64,000 bases of DNA from Cyanobacterium sp. T60_A2020_053 (GTDB lineage: Bacteria; Cyanobacteriota; Cyanobacteriia; Cyanobacteriales; Cyanobacteriaceae), in assembly GCA_015272165.1 (NCBI GenBank), contig JACYMF010000113.1, positions 1-64,000 on the forward strand, read 5' to 3'. The notes below the pieces were generated by a model, which was given only the letters and a program-made list of their open reading frames with translations, was not told the origin of the DNA and searched no databases. Positions 7,498 through 16,525 of the stretch are shown here, piece after piece. The position numbers and the translations under genes are program-made. Numbering within the stretch: the first letter of the stretch is position 1; every line of letters begins with the position of its first letter.

Positions 7498-8161
7498 ATG
7501 ACGAAAATTACAGAAAAGTTAGTAAGTATTTCTACCCCCCTACAAATATAAGGCTTTGGGGTTAGCCGTCGGTGTTTTGGCTTCGCTGGTGACGATGACA
7601 GATGGGGCGGAGGGCGCTGTTTTAGTTAATGTTACTGGTACTCCGGGTTCAGGTGAAACTACTTGGACTTTTTCGGGATCAGCAACGGTAACAAATGCTC
7701 CTATTGATATTGATGATAATGACGGTGGCGTTAGCTGGGGATGGGTTGTTGGTTCGCCTTTCTATACCGGAACTAATACCAATCTCGACTTCACTAGCAC
7801 TTCTGCTACTTTGAGTGATGGCACTACCACCTATGATATTTTGGGGGTGGGCGCTGAGTTTACTAATCCAGATGAACTATTTGGCATTGCCATTGATGAT
7901 GCAACGGCTTCACAAGGTAATTATGGTTTCCCTGCTGGTACTAATCTGAGTTTTAGTGGTTTCGGTATTGCACCGGTGGATATTAATGAGTTTGCTTCTG
8001 GTACAACTACTACGAATCAGTGGGCGAGTAATTTATCTGATTTACAAGGTAATTTACCTGTAGAGTTTACAGTAGGAGATATTGCTACCACTCCTGAGCC
8101 TTCACTTTTATTTGCTTTAATTGGGTTGAGTGCGCTGGGTTTTCTGACTAAGAAAAAATAG
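7498..8161 (+). CDS. PEP-CTERM surface protein, frameshifted at a C tract
   Basis: Secreted protein of unknown function with a C-terminal PEP-CTERM sorting signal: TPEPS, a hydrophobic helix LLFALIGLSALGFL and TKKK, which predicts exosortase-dependent processing. The uninterrupted frame begins only at a TTG at 7556, inside a signal-like helix. An upstream ATG at 7498 gives MTKITEKLVSIST and then hits TAA at 7549. Removing one C from the six-C run at 7535-7540 joins them into a complete signal peptide (...STPYKYKALGLAVGVL). This may be a mutation, a phase-variable tract or a sequencing error. Confidence 0.75.
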
Positions 8162-8198
8162 TTTTATTGTCTCCCTCTCCTACAGGAGGGGGTAAACC

Positions 8199-8310
8199 CT
8201 TGTAAGTAGTTAAGCAAAATTAATTGTAATTTTTATTTTTCTCAAAGCTATAATAACAAGGGGTTTAAACCCCTTGCCTATATACAATTAATTTTGCACG
8301 ATAACTTATA
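8199..8310. repeat. Dispersed repeat family H, complete copy H1
   Basis: About 110 bases with inverted ends: GTAAGTAGTTAAGCAAAATT on the left and AATTTTGCACGATAACTTA on the right. In the middle is the palindrome AAGGGGTTTAAACCCCTT. Related copies lie at 4934, 37752 (reverse) and 57713. It fills the space between two convergent genes and could serve as a hairpin for both. Confidence 0.8.
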
Positions 8311-8604
8311 TTAAACATTCGGAAAAAAGATAACTTTACCAACAAAACCAAGTAAACCTGTCACTAAAACGCCAATAATACCAAATACTCCTAAAGTGAT
8401 AGTATTTAACCGAGTTTCAACACTGTTTAACCTTTGACTAAGTGCTTCTTTATTTTCCGTTATCCTGAGATTAATATTATTTTGTCCTTCTTTGAGGGTA
8501 GCTATATCAACTTTAATATTGGTTAAATCCTCAGACATTTTCTCAAATTTAAGATTGATTAAATCTTTTAACTCTTTTAAATCGTTGTCTGTTAGTGTAC
8601 TCAT
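8311..8604 (-). CDS. Small coiled-coil membrane-anchored protein
   Basis: A 97-residue protein I do not recognise by name. Residues about 5-65 are charged with heptad-like spacing (LKELKDLINLKFEKMSEDL, ETRLNTI), suggesting a coiled coil. Residues about 70-93 are a single hydrophobic helix (LGVFGIIGVLVTGLLGFVGKVI), so it is probably tail-anchored. Such proteins are common in cyanobacteria, some near toxin-antitoxin genes. The Phd-like antitoxin gene starts upstream on the same strand and ends 27 bases before it. Confidence 0.65.
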   Translation of the reverse strand: MSTLTDNDLKELKDLINLKFEKMSEDLTNIKVDIATLKEGQNNINLRITENKEALSQRLNSVETRLNTITLGVFGIIGVLVTGLLGFVGKVIFFPNV

Positions 8605-8631
8605 GATAAAACTTTTTAGCTAGTTAATTAC

Positions 8632-8910
8632 TTATTTTAATTGATCAGCGCCCTCCATAAATTGATTTAGACATTGAGTATCATTTTTTGCCATATCATC
8701 TAATCCTTTTTTTATCCCAATAATTGTTTCTAAATGTGTAATAGTATCGAGCAATTTTTGATAAGACATAGCATCTTGTACCACTAATTCTGCTTTGCCA
8801 TTAACCGTTAAAATAAGAGGATTGCCACTTTCTTTCATTTGAGCTATTAATTCATTAGTATTGCGCTTAAAAGTGGAAAGGGATTGAATATCTCGACTTA
8901 GATTAATCAT
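8632..8910 (-). CDS. Phd/YefM-family antitoxin (orphan)
   Basis: A 92-residue type II antitoxin-like protein: the N-terminal DNA-binding part INLSRDIQSLSTFKRNTNELI and the PLILTVNGKAELVVQDAMSYQKLLD block are typical of Phd/YefM. I took the internal ATG at 8910, because the 30 residues before it look non-native and the family starts at this point. No RelE/Doc-like toxin follows; the next gene is a coiled-coil membrane protein. It may be an orphan or may act with an unlinked toxin. Confidence 0.8.
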   Translation of the reverse strand: MINLSRDIQSLSTFKRNTNELIAQMKESGNPLILTVNGKAELVVQDAMSYQKLLDTITHLETIIGIKKGLDDMAKNDTQCLNQFMEGADQLK

Positions 8911-9058
8911 CGTTGAGTTACATCGCACTAAATTTGTATTGAATTTGATGCTAACATAAATAAAAGGAAATTCCATAATCCGCCAAAAAATAAATTTCAT
9001 GGCTTATAGCTGAAGTCTGCTAAAGCGACTAAAAATCAGCGCCCTCCACCGTTGCTAC

Positions 9059-9118
9059 TCCACCGTGTAATGAATTACACGGCTAATAAGTTATCGTTCA
9101 ATAAATTGAACTAAGATG
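9059..9118 (+). repeat. Family B fragment B3
   Basis: Partial copy holding the CCGTGTAATGAATTACACGG hairpin and the GTTCAATAAATTGAAC hairpin, then CTAAGATG. It lacks both ends and the third hairpin. It lies in the priA upstream region, 46 bases before the start. Confidence 0.75.
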
Positions 9119-9163
9119 TCATAGTAGTTAACTTGTTACTCTGTAGATAGAAAAATTAATATT

Positions 9164-11647
9164 ATGATCATGTATCCTTCTTCTACCTCATCTTATTCCA
9201 CTGTAGCGGAAATGAAAAAGCCTTACAGCGCCCCTCACCATTGGGTAGAAGTGTTGGTAGATTGCCCTTATGGAGAAGGTTTATATACTTATAATATTCC
9301 TGACGATTTAGAAGTAAAAATAGGTGACATTGTGAGTGTGCCTTTTGGTAATTCTATCCTGGGAGGCATTGCTTTAAAATTTACTAATCAATTACCGCCT
9401 GATTTATCTATTGAAGCAGTAAAAAATATTGAAGATGTCATCACTACAGGATTTTTTCCTCTCCATTATTGGCAAGTTTTAGAAAGAGTTGCGGAATATT
9501 ATTTAACTGATTTAATCTATGTAGTCAAAGTAGCTTTACCACCAAAATTATTAGGTAAATCTCAAAAAAGAATCAAACTTTTAACTAATAATATTCCCGA
9601 TGGTGTAGAAAACTTTTGTTCCGCTCAAACTTGGCGTATTTTACAATTATTACAAAGTAGTAAAACTGGTGATTATAGTTATAGTTTTCTTAATCAAAAG
9701 GTGAAGGGCGCTTCTCGTGGCATCAAGGATTTAATCAAACGGGGGTGGGCGCAAAGCTATCTTAATCCACCGCAAAAAGCCAAACCTAAATTTATTAAAG
9801 TTGTTACTTATATTGGTGAAGATCAAGAAGCTAAAATCACAGAAAAACAAAGAGATGTTTTAGTTATTCTCAAAAATAATGGCAGTGAATTACCTTTACA
9901 AGAATTGATGCAAAAGTGTCAACTAAATAGTAATTCAATTATCAATAGTTTAGCAAGAAAAGATTGTATTATTGTTCAAGAGCGTGAAAGTTTAAGATTA
10001 TTACAAACAGCGCCCGTCACCCAAGATTTACCGAAAAAATTAACTAAAGCGCAGGAAAGTGCAGTTAACTATATTCAAAATTTACAAGGATTTCAGCAAG
10101 TATTATTACATGGTATAACTGGCTCAGGAAAAACAGAAGTATATTTGCAAATAATTGCACCCATTTTAGAGCAAAAAAAATCAGCGTTGGTTTTAGTGCC
10201 AGAAATTGGTTTGACTCCCCAACTTACCCAAAGATTTCAAGCGCGCTTCGGTGATCAAGTATGCGTGTACCATAGCGCCCTCAGCGACGGCGAGAGATAT
10301 GATACTTGGCGACAAATGTTGACAGGGGAAGCACAAGTGGTAATTGGCACGAGAAGCGCCGTATTTGCACCCTTGCCCCATTTAGGTATTATCATTTTAG
10401 ATGAAGAACACGATACCAGTTTTAAACAAAGCCAACCAGCGCCCACCTACCACGCCAAAAAAATAGCTCAGTGGCGCTCAGAATTAACGGATTGCCCCTT
10501 AATTTTAGGCTCGGCTACCCCATCTCTGGAAACTTGGCAACAAGGGCAAGAAGGACATTATTTAGCCCTTCCAGAAAGGATTGAAGGGCGCCCTCTCCCC
10601 CCCGTAGAAATTGTCGATATGCGCCAAGAATTACGGCGCGGCAACCGCAGTATTTTTAGTCACTCTCTCACCAGCGCCCTCCACCGTTTAAAAGAGGATA
10701 ATAAACAGGCGATTTTATTTATTTCTCGGCGCGGTCATAGTACCTTTGTATCTTGTCGCAGTTGTGGTTATGTGATGGAATGTCCCCATTGTGACGTATC
10801 GTTATCCTATCACTATCCCAAGGAGGGCGCTACCCAATTATTGCGCTGTCATTATTGCAACCATAGCCAAATTCATCCCAAAGTCTGCCCTGACTGTGGT
10901 TCACCCTATCTTAAATTCTTCGGCACAGGCACTCAGAAGGTGCTATTGGAGCTAGAAAAAGCATTTCCTGACTTAAAAATCCTTCGTTTTGATAGTGACA
11001 CCACAGCCACAAAAAACGCCCATACACGCATTTTAAATGATTTTGCTGAAGGTAGGGCGGATGTCTTAATTGGTACACAAATGTTAACTAAAGGTATCGA
11101 TTTAGCGCGCGTCACCCTAGTTGGGGTGGTATCTGCTGACGGTTTACTATTTCATTCCGATTATCGTGCCAGTGAAAGGGCGTTTCAAACCTTAACCCAA
11201 GTGGCGGGAAGGGCAGGGCGCGGTGACAATGCGGGGCAGGTTATCATTCAAACTTATTCCCCTGAGCATCCTGTCATTAAAACCGTTCAACACCATGATT
11301 ATCATAGCTTTATCAAGGAAGAACTGCAAGGGCGGAGGGCGCTGGATTATCCCCCTTTTGGTTATTTAATTTTACTCAAATTTACGGGGGTTGATAGTCA
11401 CAAGGTGAGAGAGACGGCGGAAACTATTACCGATGTTTGCACAGAGATATTAGGGGATGAAGTGGAAATTTTAGGACCAGCACCAGCTAGTATTATGAGG
11501 GTTGGAGGGCGCTATCGGTGGCAAATTTTGCTCAAATCTCCTAAAATTTTCTCTACTGAAGTAAAAAATCGTTTACTAACACTGAGGGAATATTGTCCCT
11601 CCATGGTATCTTTTAGTATTGATGTTGATCCTTTGCGCATTGAATAA
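9164..11647 (+). CDS. priA: Primosomal replication helicase PriA
   Basis: Superfamily 2 3'-5' DNA helicase that reloads the replisome at stalled forks. The N-terminal DNA-binding part is followed by a Walker A motif GITGSGKTEVY (near residue 317), DEEH Walker B (near 412), GSATPS, and a zinc-binding insert with paired CxxC motifs (CRSCG, CPHC, CHYC, CPDCG; about residues 530-580). Downstream are GTQMLTKGID and QVAGRAGR. Length 827 is normal for cyanobacteria. An ATG two codons later is an equal alternative start. Its stop codon lies at the edge of a family E repeat. Confidence 0.96.
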   Translation: MIMYPSSTSSYSTVAEMKKPYSAPHHWVEVLVDCPYGEGLYTYNIPDDLEVKIGDIVSVPFGNSILGGIALKFTNQLPPDLSIEAVKNIEDVITTGFFPLHYWQVLERVAEYYLTDLIYVVKVALPPKLLGKSQKRIKLLTNNIPDGVENFCSAQTWRILQLLQSSKTGDYSYSFLNQKVKGASRGIKDLIKRGWAQSYLNPPQKAKPKFIKVVTYIGEDQEAKITEKQRDVLVILKNNGSELPLQELMQKCQLNSNSIINSLARKDCIIVQERESLRLLQTAPVTQDLPKKLTKAQESAVNYIQNLQGFQQVLLHGITGSGKTEVYLQIIAPILEQKKSALVLVPEIGLTPQLTQRFQARFGDQVCVYHSALSDGERYDTWRQMLTGEAQVVIGTRSAVFAPLPHLGIIILDEEHDTSFKQSQPAPTYHAKKIAQWRSELTDCPLILGSATPSLETWQQGQEGHYLALPERIEGRPLPPVEIVDMRQELRRGNRSIFSHSLTSALHRLKEDNKQAILFISRRGHSTFVSCRSCGYVMECPHCDVSLSYHYPKEGATQLLRCHYCNHSQIHPKVCPDCGSPYLKFFGTGTQKVLLELEKAFPDLKILRFDSDTTATKNAHTRILNDFAEGRADVLIGTQMLTKGIDLARVTLVGVVSADGLLFHSDYRASERAFQTLTQVAGRAGRGDNAGQVIIQTYSPEHPVIKTVQHHDYHSFIKEELQGRRALDYPPFGYLILLKFTGVDSHKVRETAETITDVCTEILGDEVEILGPAPASIMRVGGRYRWQILLKSPKIFSTEVKNRLLTLREYCPSMVSFSIDVDPLRIE

Positions 11648-11818
11648 TTAGGGTTTGCTGAATAAATCAAAACCCTTTTAAAACAAAGGTTTTAAGTACA
11701 GCTGTAAAGGTGTCAGGTATTAGGTATTAGGTTTGAAAATTACACCTGAAACCTGCAACCTGAAACCTGCTCACCTTTAAACCTTTGCCCTTTGCCCTTT
11801 TTCAGCAACCCCTAATTA
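11645..11818. repeat. Dispersed repeat family E, copy E1
   Basis: Element with inverted ends TAATTAGGGTTTGCTGAA and TTCAGCAACCCCTAATTA. Its core contains seven-base repeats of the AGGTGTC/AGGTTTC type, and similar cores lie at 51783 and 56005. It exactly fills the gap between the convergent priA and GlcE-like genes and supplies both stop codons (TAA at 11645-11647 and 11816-11818). Confidence 0.82.
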
Positions 11819-13105
11819 AAATAAGCGATTGGTAAAGACTGATTGAGGATCAAATTTTTCTTTTAATTTTTTCATCACAGTTAAGCCATTACCGATGTAA
11901 CCCCACTCATCAACTTGTTTTTTTAGAGAGTCAGGCGCCCTCAACACTGACAGATAACCTTCTCTTTCTTCACAATATGCTCTTATTTGTCTAATTTGGT
12001 GACTTCTAGTATCCGTTGCTAATCCTAAATAACCTACTCCACTACTAATATTAATTAATCCAAGACAAGAAAAAGTATGGTAAAAATCGCTGATTTCACT
12101 AGGTAAAATACCACATTTACATAATATCCCAGCGCCCTCCACCATTTCCTTAATTCCCCGCCAAAATTGCGTTTCTTTTTCCCCTTGTAATAATAAATAA
12201 TCATTATTCCATTGCTGAATTTGTTTTATTTGTTGCTCTACACTAGGAGTAATACTTTGAAATCTTAACGCCATACTAGGAGTATTTCCTAAGTTTAGCT
12301 TAGAGGTGAGGGGCGCTGATAACCAATCCGCCATGGTAGGAGTTAACCCCGAGTTGACTATCTTTTTTCTCAACTCAACCAAATTGTCACCGAAAACAAT
12401 GATAGTTTGCGAATCCGCCGGCATAGGATATAAACGAAAAGTAACATCAGCAATTACCCCAAGACTACCATAAGACCCCGTAAATAATTTCATCAAGTCA
12501 TAACCAGCAACATTTTTAACCACTTTTCCCCCAGCTTTGACGATTTCCCCATCACTACGCACCACCGAAATACCCAACACTAAATCACGGATTCCCCCAT
12601 AGCGTTGACGGTAACTTACCGTATTTGCCGTAGCTACCACTCCCCCCACCGTCGCTTCTTCCTCAAAAAAACCGTCAATAGGTAAAAATTGACCTCTTTG
12701 GGCTAAAAAGGCGTTTAAATCCTTAATCTTTAACCCTGATTGAACTTTGATAACCAAATCTTCTTCTTGAAAATCTAAAATTTTTGTTAAATTTTGGGTA
12801 CTGATGACAAAATCTATACCAGTGCGGAGGGCGCCCCAGCCCAATTTACTACCATTTCCAGTGAGGAAAACACACCTTTTAGTATCATAGGCAAAAGTAA
12901 CTAATTGTGATAGCATAGCGTAGGTATTCGGTAAAATAAGGTAGTTAGGACAACCATTCTCATCTACCATTGCCATTTTAATTTTATTCTGCCATTGTGT
13001 ATCTTGAGTTAATTCGATCAATTCGATATTATTAAGGTTACAAAAATCTAGGATTTCCTTGACTTGTCTTTGAGAAGGAGTGACAAAAGTTTGATTCATT
13101 TGCAA
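11816..13105 (-). CDS. glcE: FAD-binding oxidoreductase, glycolate oxidase subunit GlcE-like
   Basis: FAD-linked oxidase with the PCMH-type FAD domain: FLTGNGSKLGWG, the EEATVGGVVATANT segment, GIRDLVLGISVVRSDG and AGGKVVKNVAGYDLMKLFTGSYGSLG. The 429-residue length and the short, divergent C-terminal half fit GlcE, the small FAD subunit of glycolate dehydrogenase used in photorespiration, rather than GlcD. No glcD or glcF lies in the window, which is usual for cyanobacteria with scattered subunits. It converges on priA. Confidence 0.82.
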   Translation of the reverse strand: MQMNQTFVTPSQRQVKEILDFCNLNNIELIELTQDTQWQNKIKMAMVDENGCPNYLILPNTYAMLSQLVTFAYDTKRCVFLTGNGSKLGWGALRTGIDFVISTQNLTKILDFQEEDLVIKVQSGLKIKDLNAFLAQRGQFLPIDGFFEEEATVGGVVATANTVSYRQRYGGIRDLVLGISVVRSDGEIVKAGGKVVKNVAGYDLMKLFTGSYGSLGVIADVTFRLYPMPADSQTIIVFGDNLVELRKKIVNSGLTPTMADWLSAPLTSKLNLGNTPSMALRFQSITPSVEQQIKQIQQWNNDYLLLQGEKETQFWRGIKEMVEGAGILCKCGILPSEISDFYHTFSCLGLINISSGVGYLGLATDTRSHQIRQIRAYCEEREGYLSVLRAPDSLKKQVDEWGYIGNGLTVMKKLKEKFDPQSVFTNRLF

Positions 13106-13431
13106 AATAGTATGTAATATTTTTTGAACAATTTGTCTTAAACTTAAACTAATCAGGATTTGATCAATAAAAATAAAAAAATTGTCCTAATACATCATCG
13201 TGATTTATAATTCAATGGTATCATTTTCTGAGCTATGATTTAAGGTCATTAACAGTGATGTTAAAATCGCAAAATAGTTAAAAGTGGTAATCATACGCCA
13301 TGATATACACCTATTTTGTACTTGTCTTGTGTGTTTTATTGAAAGTTTAAAAATAAATTTTTTTCAAAACTTCTTCCCTTGACAAGATATAAAAAAAGAT
13401 AAATAAAGAATAGTCGAGTTTAAGCACAAAA
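13106..13431. other. Divergent spacer between glcE-like gene and desC
   Basis: A 326-base AT-rich spacer between divergent genes that must contain both promoters. A TTGACA-like TTGACAAG lies at 13379-13386, and the sequence TATAAAAAAAG follows within ten bases, too close for a standard pair. I see no repeat element or RNA gene here. Confidence 0.4.
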
Positions 13432-14268
13432 ATGACAGTTACAACTTCACAAGAAAAATTACCCCTAGATTGGAACGTAATTCTCTATATGGCTAGTATC
13501 CATATATTAGCCCTATTCGCATTGTTACCTAGCAACTTTAGCTGGGGTGCGCTGGGCATTTTCTTTGTACTCTATTGGTTAACCGCCTGTATTGGGATTA
13601 CCCTAGGTTTTCACCGCCTTGTGTCTCACCGCAGTTTTGAGACTCCTAAATGGTTAGAATACCTTTTAATCCTTTGTGGCTCTCTAGCTTGTCAGGGTGG
13701 ACCTATTCAGTGGGTTGGTTTACACCGAGTACACCATAAATTTTCCGACCATGATGGCGATCCCCATGATTCCAATAAAGGTTTTTGGTGGAGTCACATG
13801 GGTTGGATGTTTGTCAAAAATCCGGCGAATAAATTAGTTCCTAAATATACTAAAGATATTCAAAATGATCCTTTCTATAAATTTTGTGATAGCTATTTTA
13901 TCCCTATCCAAGTAGTCTTAGGTCTATTACTATTTGCGTTTGGAGGCTGGTCTTATGTTGTTTGGGGGATTTTCCTTCGTTTAGTGGTGGTTTTCCACGT
14001 TACTTGGTTTGTCAACAGCGCTACCCATAAATTTGGTTATCAGAGTCATGAATCCGATGATCACTCTCGTAATTGCTGGTGGGTGGCTATTTTAACTTTT
14101 GGAGAAGGTTGGCATAATAATCACCATGCCTATCAATACTCTGCTCGTCATGGTTTACAGTGGTGGGAAGTTGATTTAACTTGGGTTACCATTCAATTTT
14201 TGTCTTTGTTTGGTTTAGCTAAAAATATCAAACTAGCGCCCTCCAGACTACCCACAAAGGTTTCTTAA
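13432..14268 (+). CDS. desC: Acyl-lipid delta-9 fatty acid desaturase
   Basis: Membrane di-iron desaturase that introduces the first double bond into membrane-lipid acyl chains, important for cold adaptation. All three histidine boxes are present: H61RLVSH66, H98RVHH102 and H228NNHH232. Hydrophobic segments surround them (IHILALFALLPSNF, YWLTACIGITLGF, IPIQVVLGLLLFAF). Length 278 fits the DesC group. It is a single gene with a terminator-like hairpin about 30 bases downstream. Temperature regulation is plausible from the family but is not shown by the sequence. Confidence 0.95.
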   Translation: MTVTTSQEKLPLDWNVILYMASIHILALFALLPSNFSWGALGIFFVLYWLTACIGITLGFHRLVSHRSFETPKWLEYLLILCGSLACQGGPIQWVGLHRVHHKFSDHDGDPHDSNKGFWWSHMGWMFVKNPANKLVPKYTKDIQNDPFYKFCDSYFIPIQVVLGLLLFAFGGWSYVVWGIFLRLVVVFHVTWFVNSATHKFGYQSHESDDHSRNCWWVAILTFGEGWHNNHHAYQYSARHGLQWWEVDLTWVTIQFLSLFGLAKNIKLAPSRLPTKVS

Positions 14269-14296
14269 AGTTTAATTTTTATTAAACCTTTTCTAT

Positions 14297-14331
14297 AAAG
14301 CCCTTTTCAATAATTGAGAGGGGTTTTTTTA
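14297..14331 (+). terminator. Rho-independent terminator of desC
   Basis: The arm CCCTTTTCAA pairs with TTGAGAGGGG across a TAA loop and is followed by a run of seven T. It lies 30 bases after the desC stop. Confidence 0.8.
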
Positions 14332-14518
14332 TGAGATAATTAGGTGGTGCTGAAAAAATCGAGCCATGAGGACAAATTGACAATTGATAATGGAAGAAAT
14401 GCAGAATATAGAAGTAATTATTTTCTAAATTCTAAATTTTTGCTTCCCTTTCTCTCCTTTTCCTTCTTACTTTTTTCCTCTCTCAACCAGCAATTTATCA
14501 TAATAAGAGAGCCAAAAT

Positions 14519-15076
14519 ATGTTTATTTACAAAGCAGAAGAGTTAGAAGAAAACAGCATAATTGTTACTAAATCTAATGAGATAGTTTTTCAAGGAAAAA
14601 CATTAGTACCTAGTGTGGCAATGTCTAAAAAGTCAAGGGAAAATGTCTTACAGATTTGTCAAGAAGAACAAAATACTGGATGTTTATGTATTGCTATTGA
14701 AAATAACTATAACTTTATTTTGTGGAAAGAAAAAGTCACTCCCACACCAGAGGAAATAGAAAAACCAGCGCCCTTCACCCTACCAACGCCTTCTCCTGCG
14801 GATAAACCAGCGCCCTTCACCTCACCAGAAACCGCCAAATCAGAGCCAATTGAATCAGAGAAAAAAAACAAACCAAAACCTCTTATCGACCAAAACTTTA
14901 TCGTAGCTTGTGAAAAAAGATTAATCGAATATGTAGGACCTATTGGTAAAATGATTGTGGAAGATTTATACGAAGAAAATCCCCACCTTAGCAAAACAGA
15001 ATTAGTAGAGCTAATTTGTGAGGAGATTCCCAAACAAGAGCAAAAAGAAGAATTTAAACGATATTGTCGAGTTTAA
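14519..15076 (+). CDS. Hypothetical protein with C-terminal DUF8082-like domain
   Basis: A 185-residue soluble protein. Residues 1-75 form an unassigned N-terminal domain. Residues about 76-120 are a proline-rich linker in which KPAPFT occurs twice, each time encoded by the CAGCGCCC motif. Residues about 122-184 (FIVACEKRLIEYVGPIGKMIVED...SKTELVELICEEIP) resemble the small helical domain found at the end of cyanobacterial Ser/Thr kinases (DUF8082-like, from memory). It converges on the haem/HAMP gene and their stop codons overlap by four bases. Confidence 0.65.
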   Translation: MFIYKAEELEENSIIVTKSNEIVFQGKTLVPSVAMSKKSRENVLQICQEEQNTGCLCIAIENNYNFILWKEKVTPTPEEIEKPAPFTLPTPSPADKPAPFTSPETAKSEPIESEKKNKPKPLIDQNFIVACEKRLIEYVGPIGKMIVEDLYEENPHLSKTELVELICEEIPKQEQKEEFKRYCRV

Positions 15077-16014
15077 TCGCTGGAATATTTTTGTTTTAAA
15101 CGCTCTAATTTTTTCATGGCAAGTTGGAAACTGGTTTTCATTCGGCTAAAAGATTCCGCCAGTTGTCCAACTTCATCATTAGAACGTTGCTGAAATTCCG
15201 CCTCTAAATCCCCATGACTAACCACTTCCGCCACCTGTGTCATGCGAGTAATGGGAGTAACAACGGTTTTGCGTAACCAAAAATTCACCGCCACAATTAC
15301 CAACGCAAAAATGCCCACCACAATAGACATACTCAAGAAAAATGAACGACGGGCGCTGTCAATTACTATACTAGCAGGAACAAAAACCACCTGAGAGCCA
15401 ATAATTTCATTTAATTGCCAACCAAAACCCCCTTCAGAGCCATATTTTTCGATCATGGTGACGGGCGCTATATCAGGGGTAGAATGACATTGTAAACAAC
15501 TTTGCGCTCCTATTTTCAAAGGTTTAGCCGTATAAAAAATTTCCTGACCATCACTATTACGAAAACCCTGTAAAATATCTAAATCATTAGAATTTCTAAA
15601 TTGTTCAACAATTTGAGTTTCAAATTCGTCAGCTTGATCACGAGGATTAGTGGGATTTAGAGTAGCTTCCTTGTAAAAAAACTGTTCATAATTTTCATTA
15701 GTGCGAAAATGGTCAAATACTTCCGTTGCCGAGTAAGCCGGTACAGTTTGTGGTAAAAACTCCTCATCCAAACGATCCACCAACTCCGGTTGAATTTGAT
15801 TAGTTGTATAATTCCTCACGGAATTCATGGTATTCATCAAAATCAATGCTTGGGAAGCAATTTCCCGTTGGGCGCTTTGATTCAACAAACTCGATAAAGC
15901 CAAACCACTGAGGATACTTCCAGCAATGAAAATCCCTCCTAAAACAGCCGTTAATTTTTGCCCTAATTTTAAATTGGCGTAGTATTGCGAGGATAATATA
16001 TTTTTTGAACTCAT
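15073..16014 (-). CDS. Membrane haem-binding sensor-like protein (Tll0287-like domain + HAMP)
   Basis: A 313-residue two-helix membrane protein. A transmembrane helix at about residues 20-48 is followed by a periplasmic Tll0287/DUF3365-like domain with a c-type haem site C173LQCH177. A second helix follows at about 225-247 and a HAMP linker at about 248-302 (PITRMTQVAEVVSHGDLEAEF...DEVGQLAESFSRM). The chain stops soon after HAMP, with no kinase, cyclase or methyl-accepting domain, so it may signal through a partner. The next gene upstream is far away. Confidence 0.8.
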   Translation of the reverse strand: MSSKNILSSQYYANLKLGQKLTAVLGGIFIAGSILSGLALSSLLNQSAQREIASQALILMNTMNSVRNYTTNQIQPELVDRLDEEFLPQTVPAYSATEVFDHFRTNENYEQFFYKEATLNPTNPRDQADEFETQIVEQFRNSNDLDILQGFRNSDGQEIFYTAKPLKIGAQSCLQCHSTPDIAPVTMIEKYGSEGGFGWQLNEIIGSQVVFVPASIVIDSARRSFFLSMSIVVGIFALVIVAVNFWLRKTVVTPITRMTQVAEVVSHGDLEAEFQQRSNDEVGQLAESFSRMKTSFQLAMKKLERLKQKYSSD

Positions 16015-16221
16015 TTTTAGTTTAGTTAAGATACGCTATGTCTTACTAAATCTTATCTTTTAATTGTTTAAAATAACCTTTTTTTGATATTTGTTAATTT
16101 CGGCTCTTCATTACTTGGTATGCAAATTGCATTTTGAGAACGAGAGAGTAAGGCTTACAGTCTCGGTAGCATACTATCTAGTGAAGACCCTTAATTTCTT
16201 CATACCCTCATATTAATTTTA

Positions 16222-16337
16222 TTTACAGCAGTTTTCATTTCCTTAAACCACAGGATTATTACAAATATTATCTTTGCGTCTTTGCGCCTCTGCGAGAAAC
16301 AAAAAACGTGGTTTATTCATTTGAAATGCGCTGTAAT
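16222..16337 (+). repeat. Dispersed repeat family D, copy D1
   Basis: About 115 bases bounded by TTTACAGCAGTTTTCATTTC and GAAATGCGCTGTAAT. It contains the track TTTGCGTCTTTGCGCCTCTG. Copies occur at 40936-41048 (reverse) and 57539-57656. Inverted ends and the absence of an ORF suggest a MITE-like element. Confidence 0.82.
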
Positions 16338-16500
16338 ATTTTTCTACAAAAATAAAGGGCAATGGTAAAGATAGCTTGAATTGATGTGTTTGTTTGCTAA
16401 CCCATTAAAAAATCTAAAGGAAGCAGACGTAAAGGAGGTAATAATTCAGTGTTGCTTAATTGTTGCAAATATATAGCAACTGAGCTAAGGTAGTTATTAA

Positions 16501-16525
16501 GTTAACACTAATAATTAGTATTAAC
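16501..16525. promoter_or_regulatory. Palindromic operator candidate upstream of isiB
   Basis: A 25-base inverted repeat: arms GTTAA, then ACTAAT, a single central A, ATTAGT and TTAAC, with one odd base in each arm. It ends 26 bases before the isiB ATG. Position and AT-rich dyad symmetry suit a repressor such as Fur, but the match to the Fur consensus is only partial. Confidence 0.5.

Noticed and set aside
14344-14571. Small 75-residue ORF before the DUF8082-like gene
   Set aside because: It begins in repeat-derived sequence, is composed of low-complexity residues and overlaps the better-supported gene start at 14519.
16080-16200. Possible small RNA upstream of isiB
   Set aside because: Some short inverted words are present, but no promoter-terminator pair could be defined.
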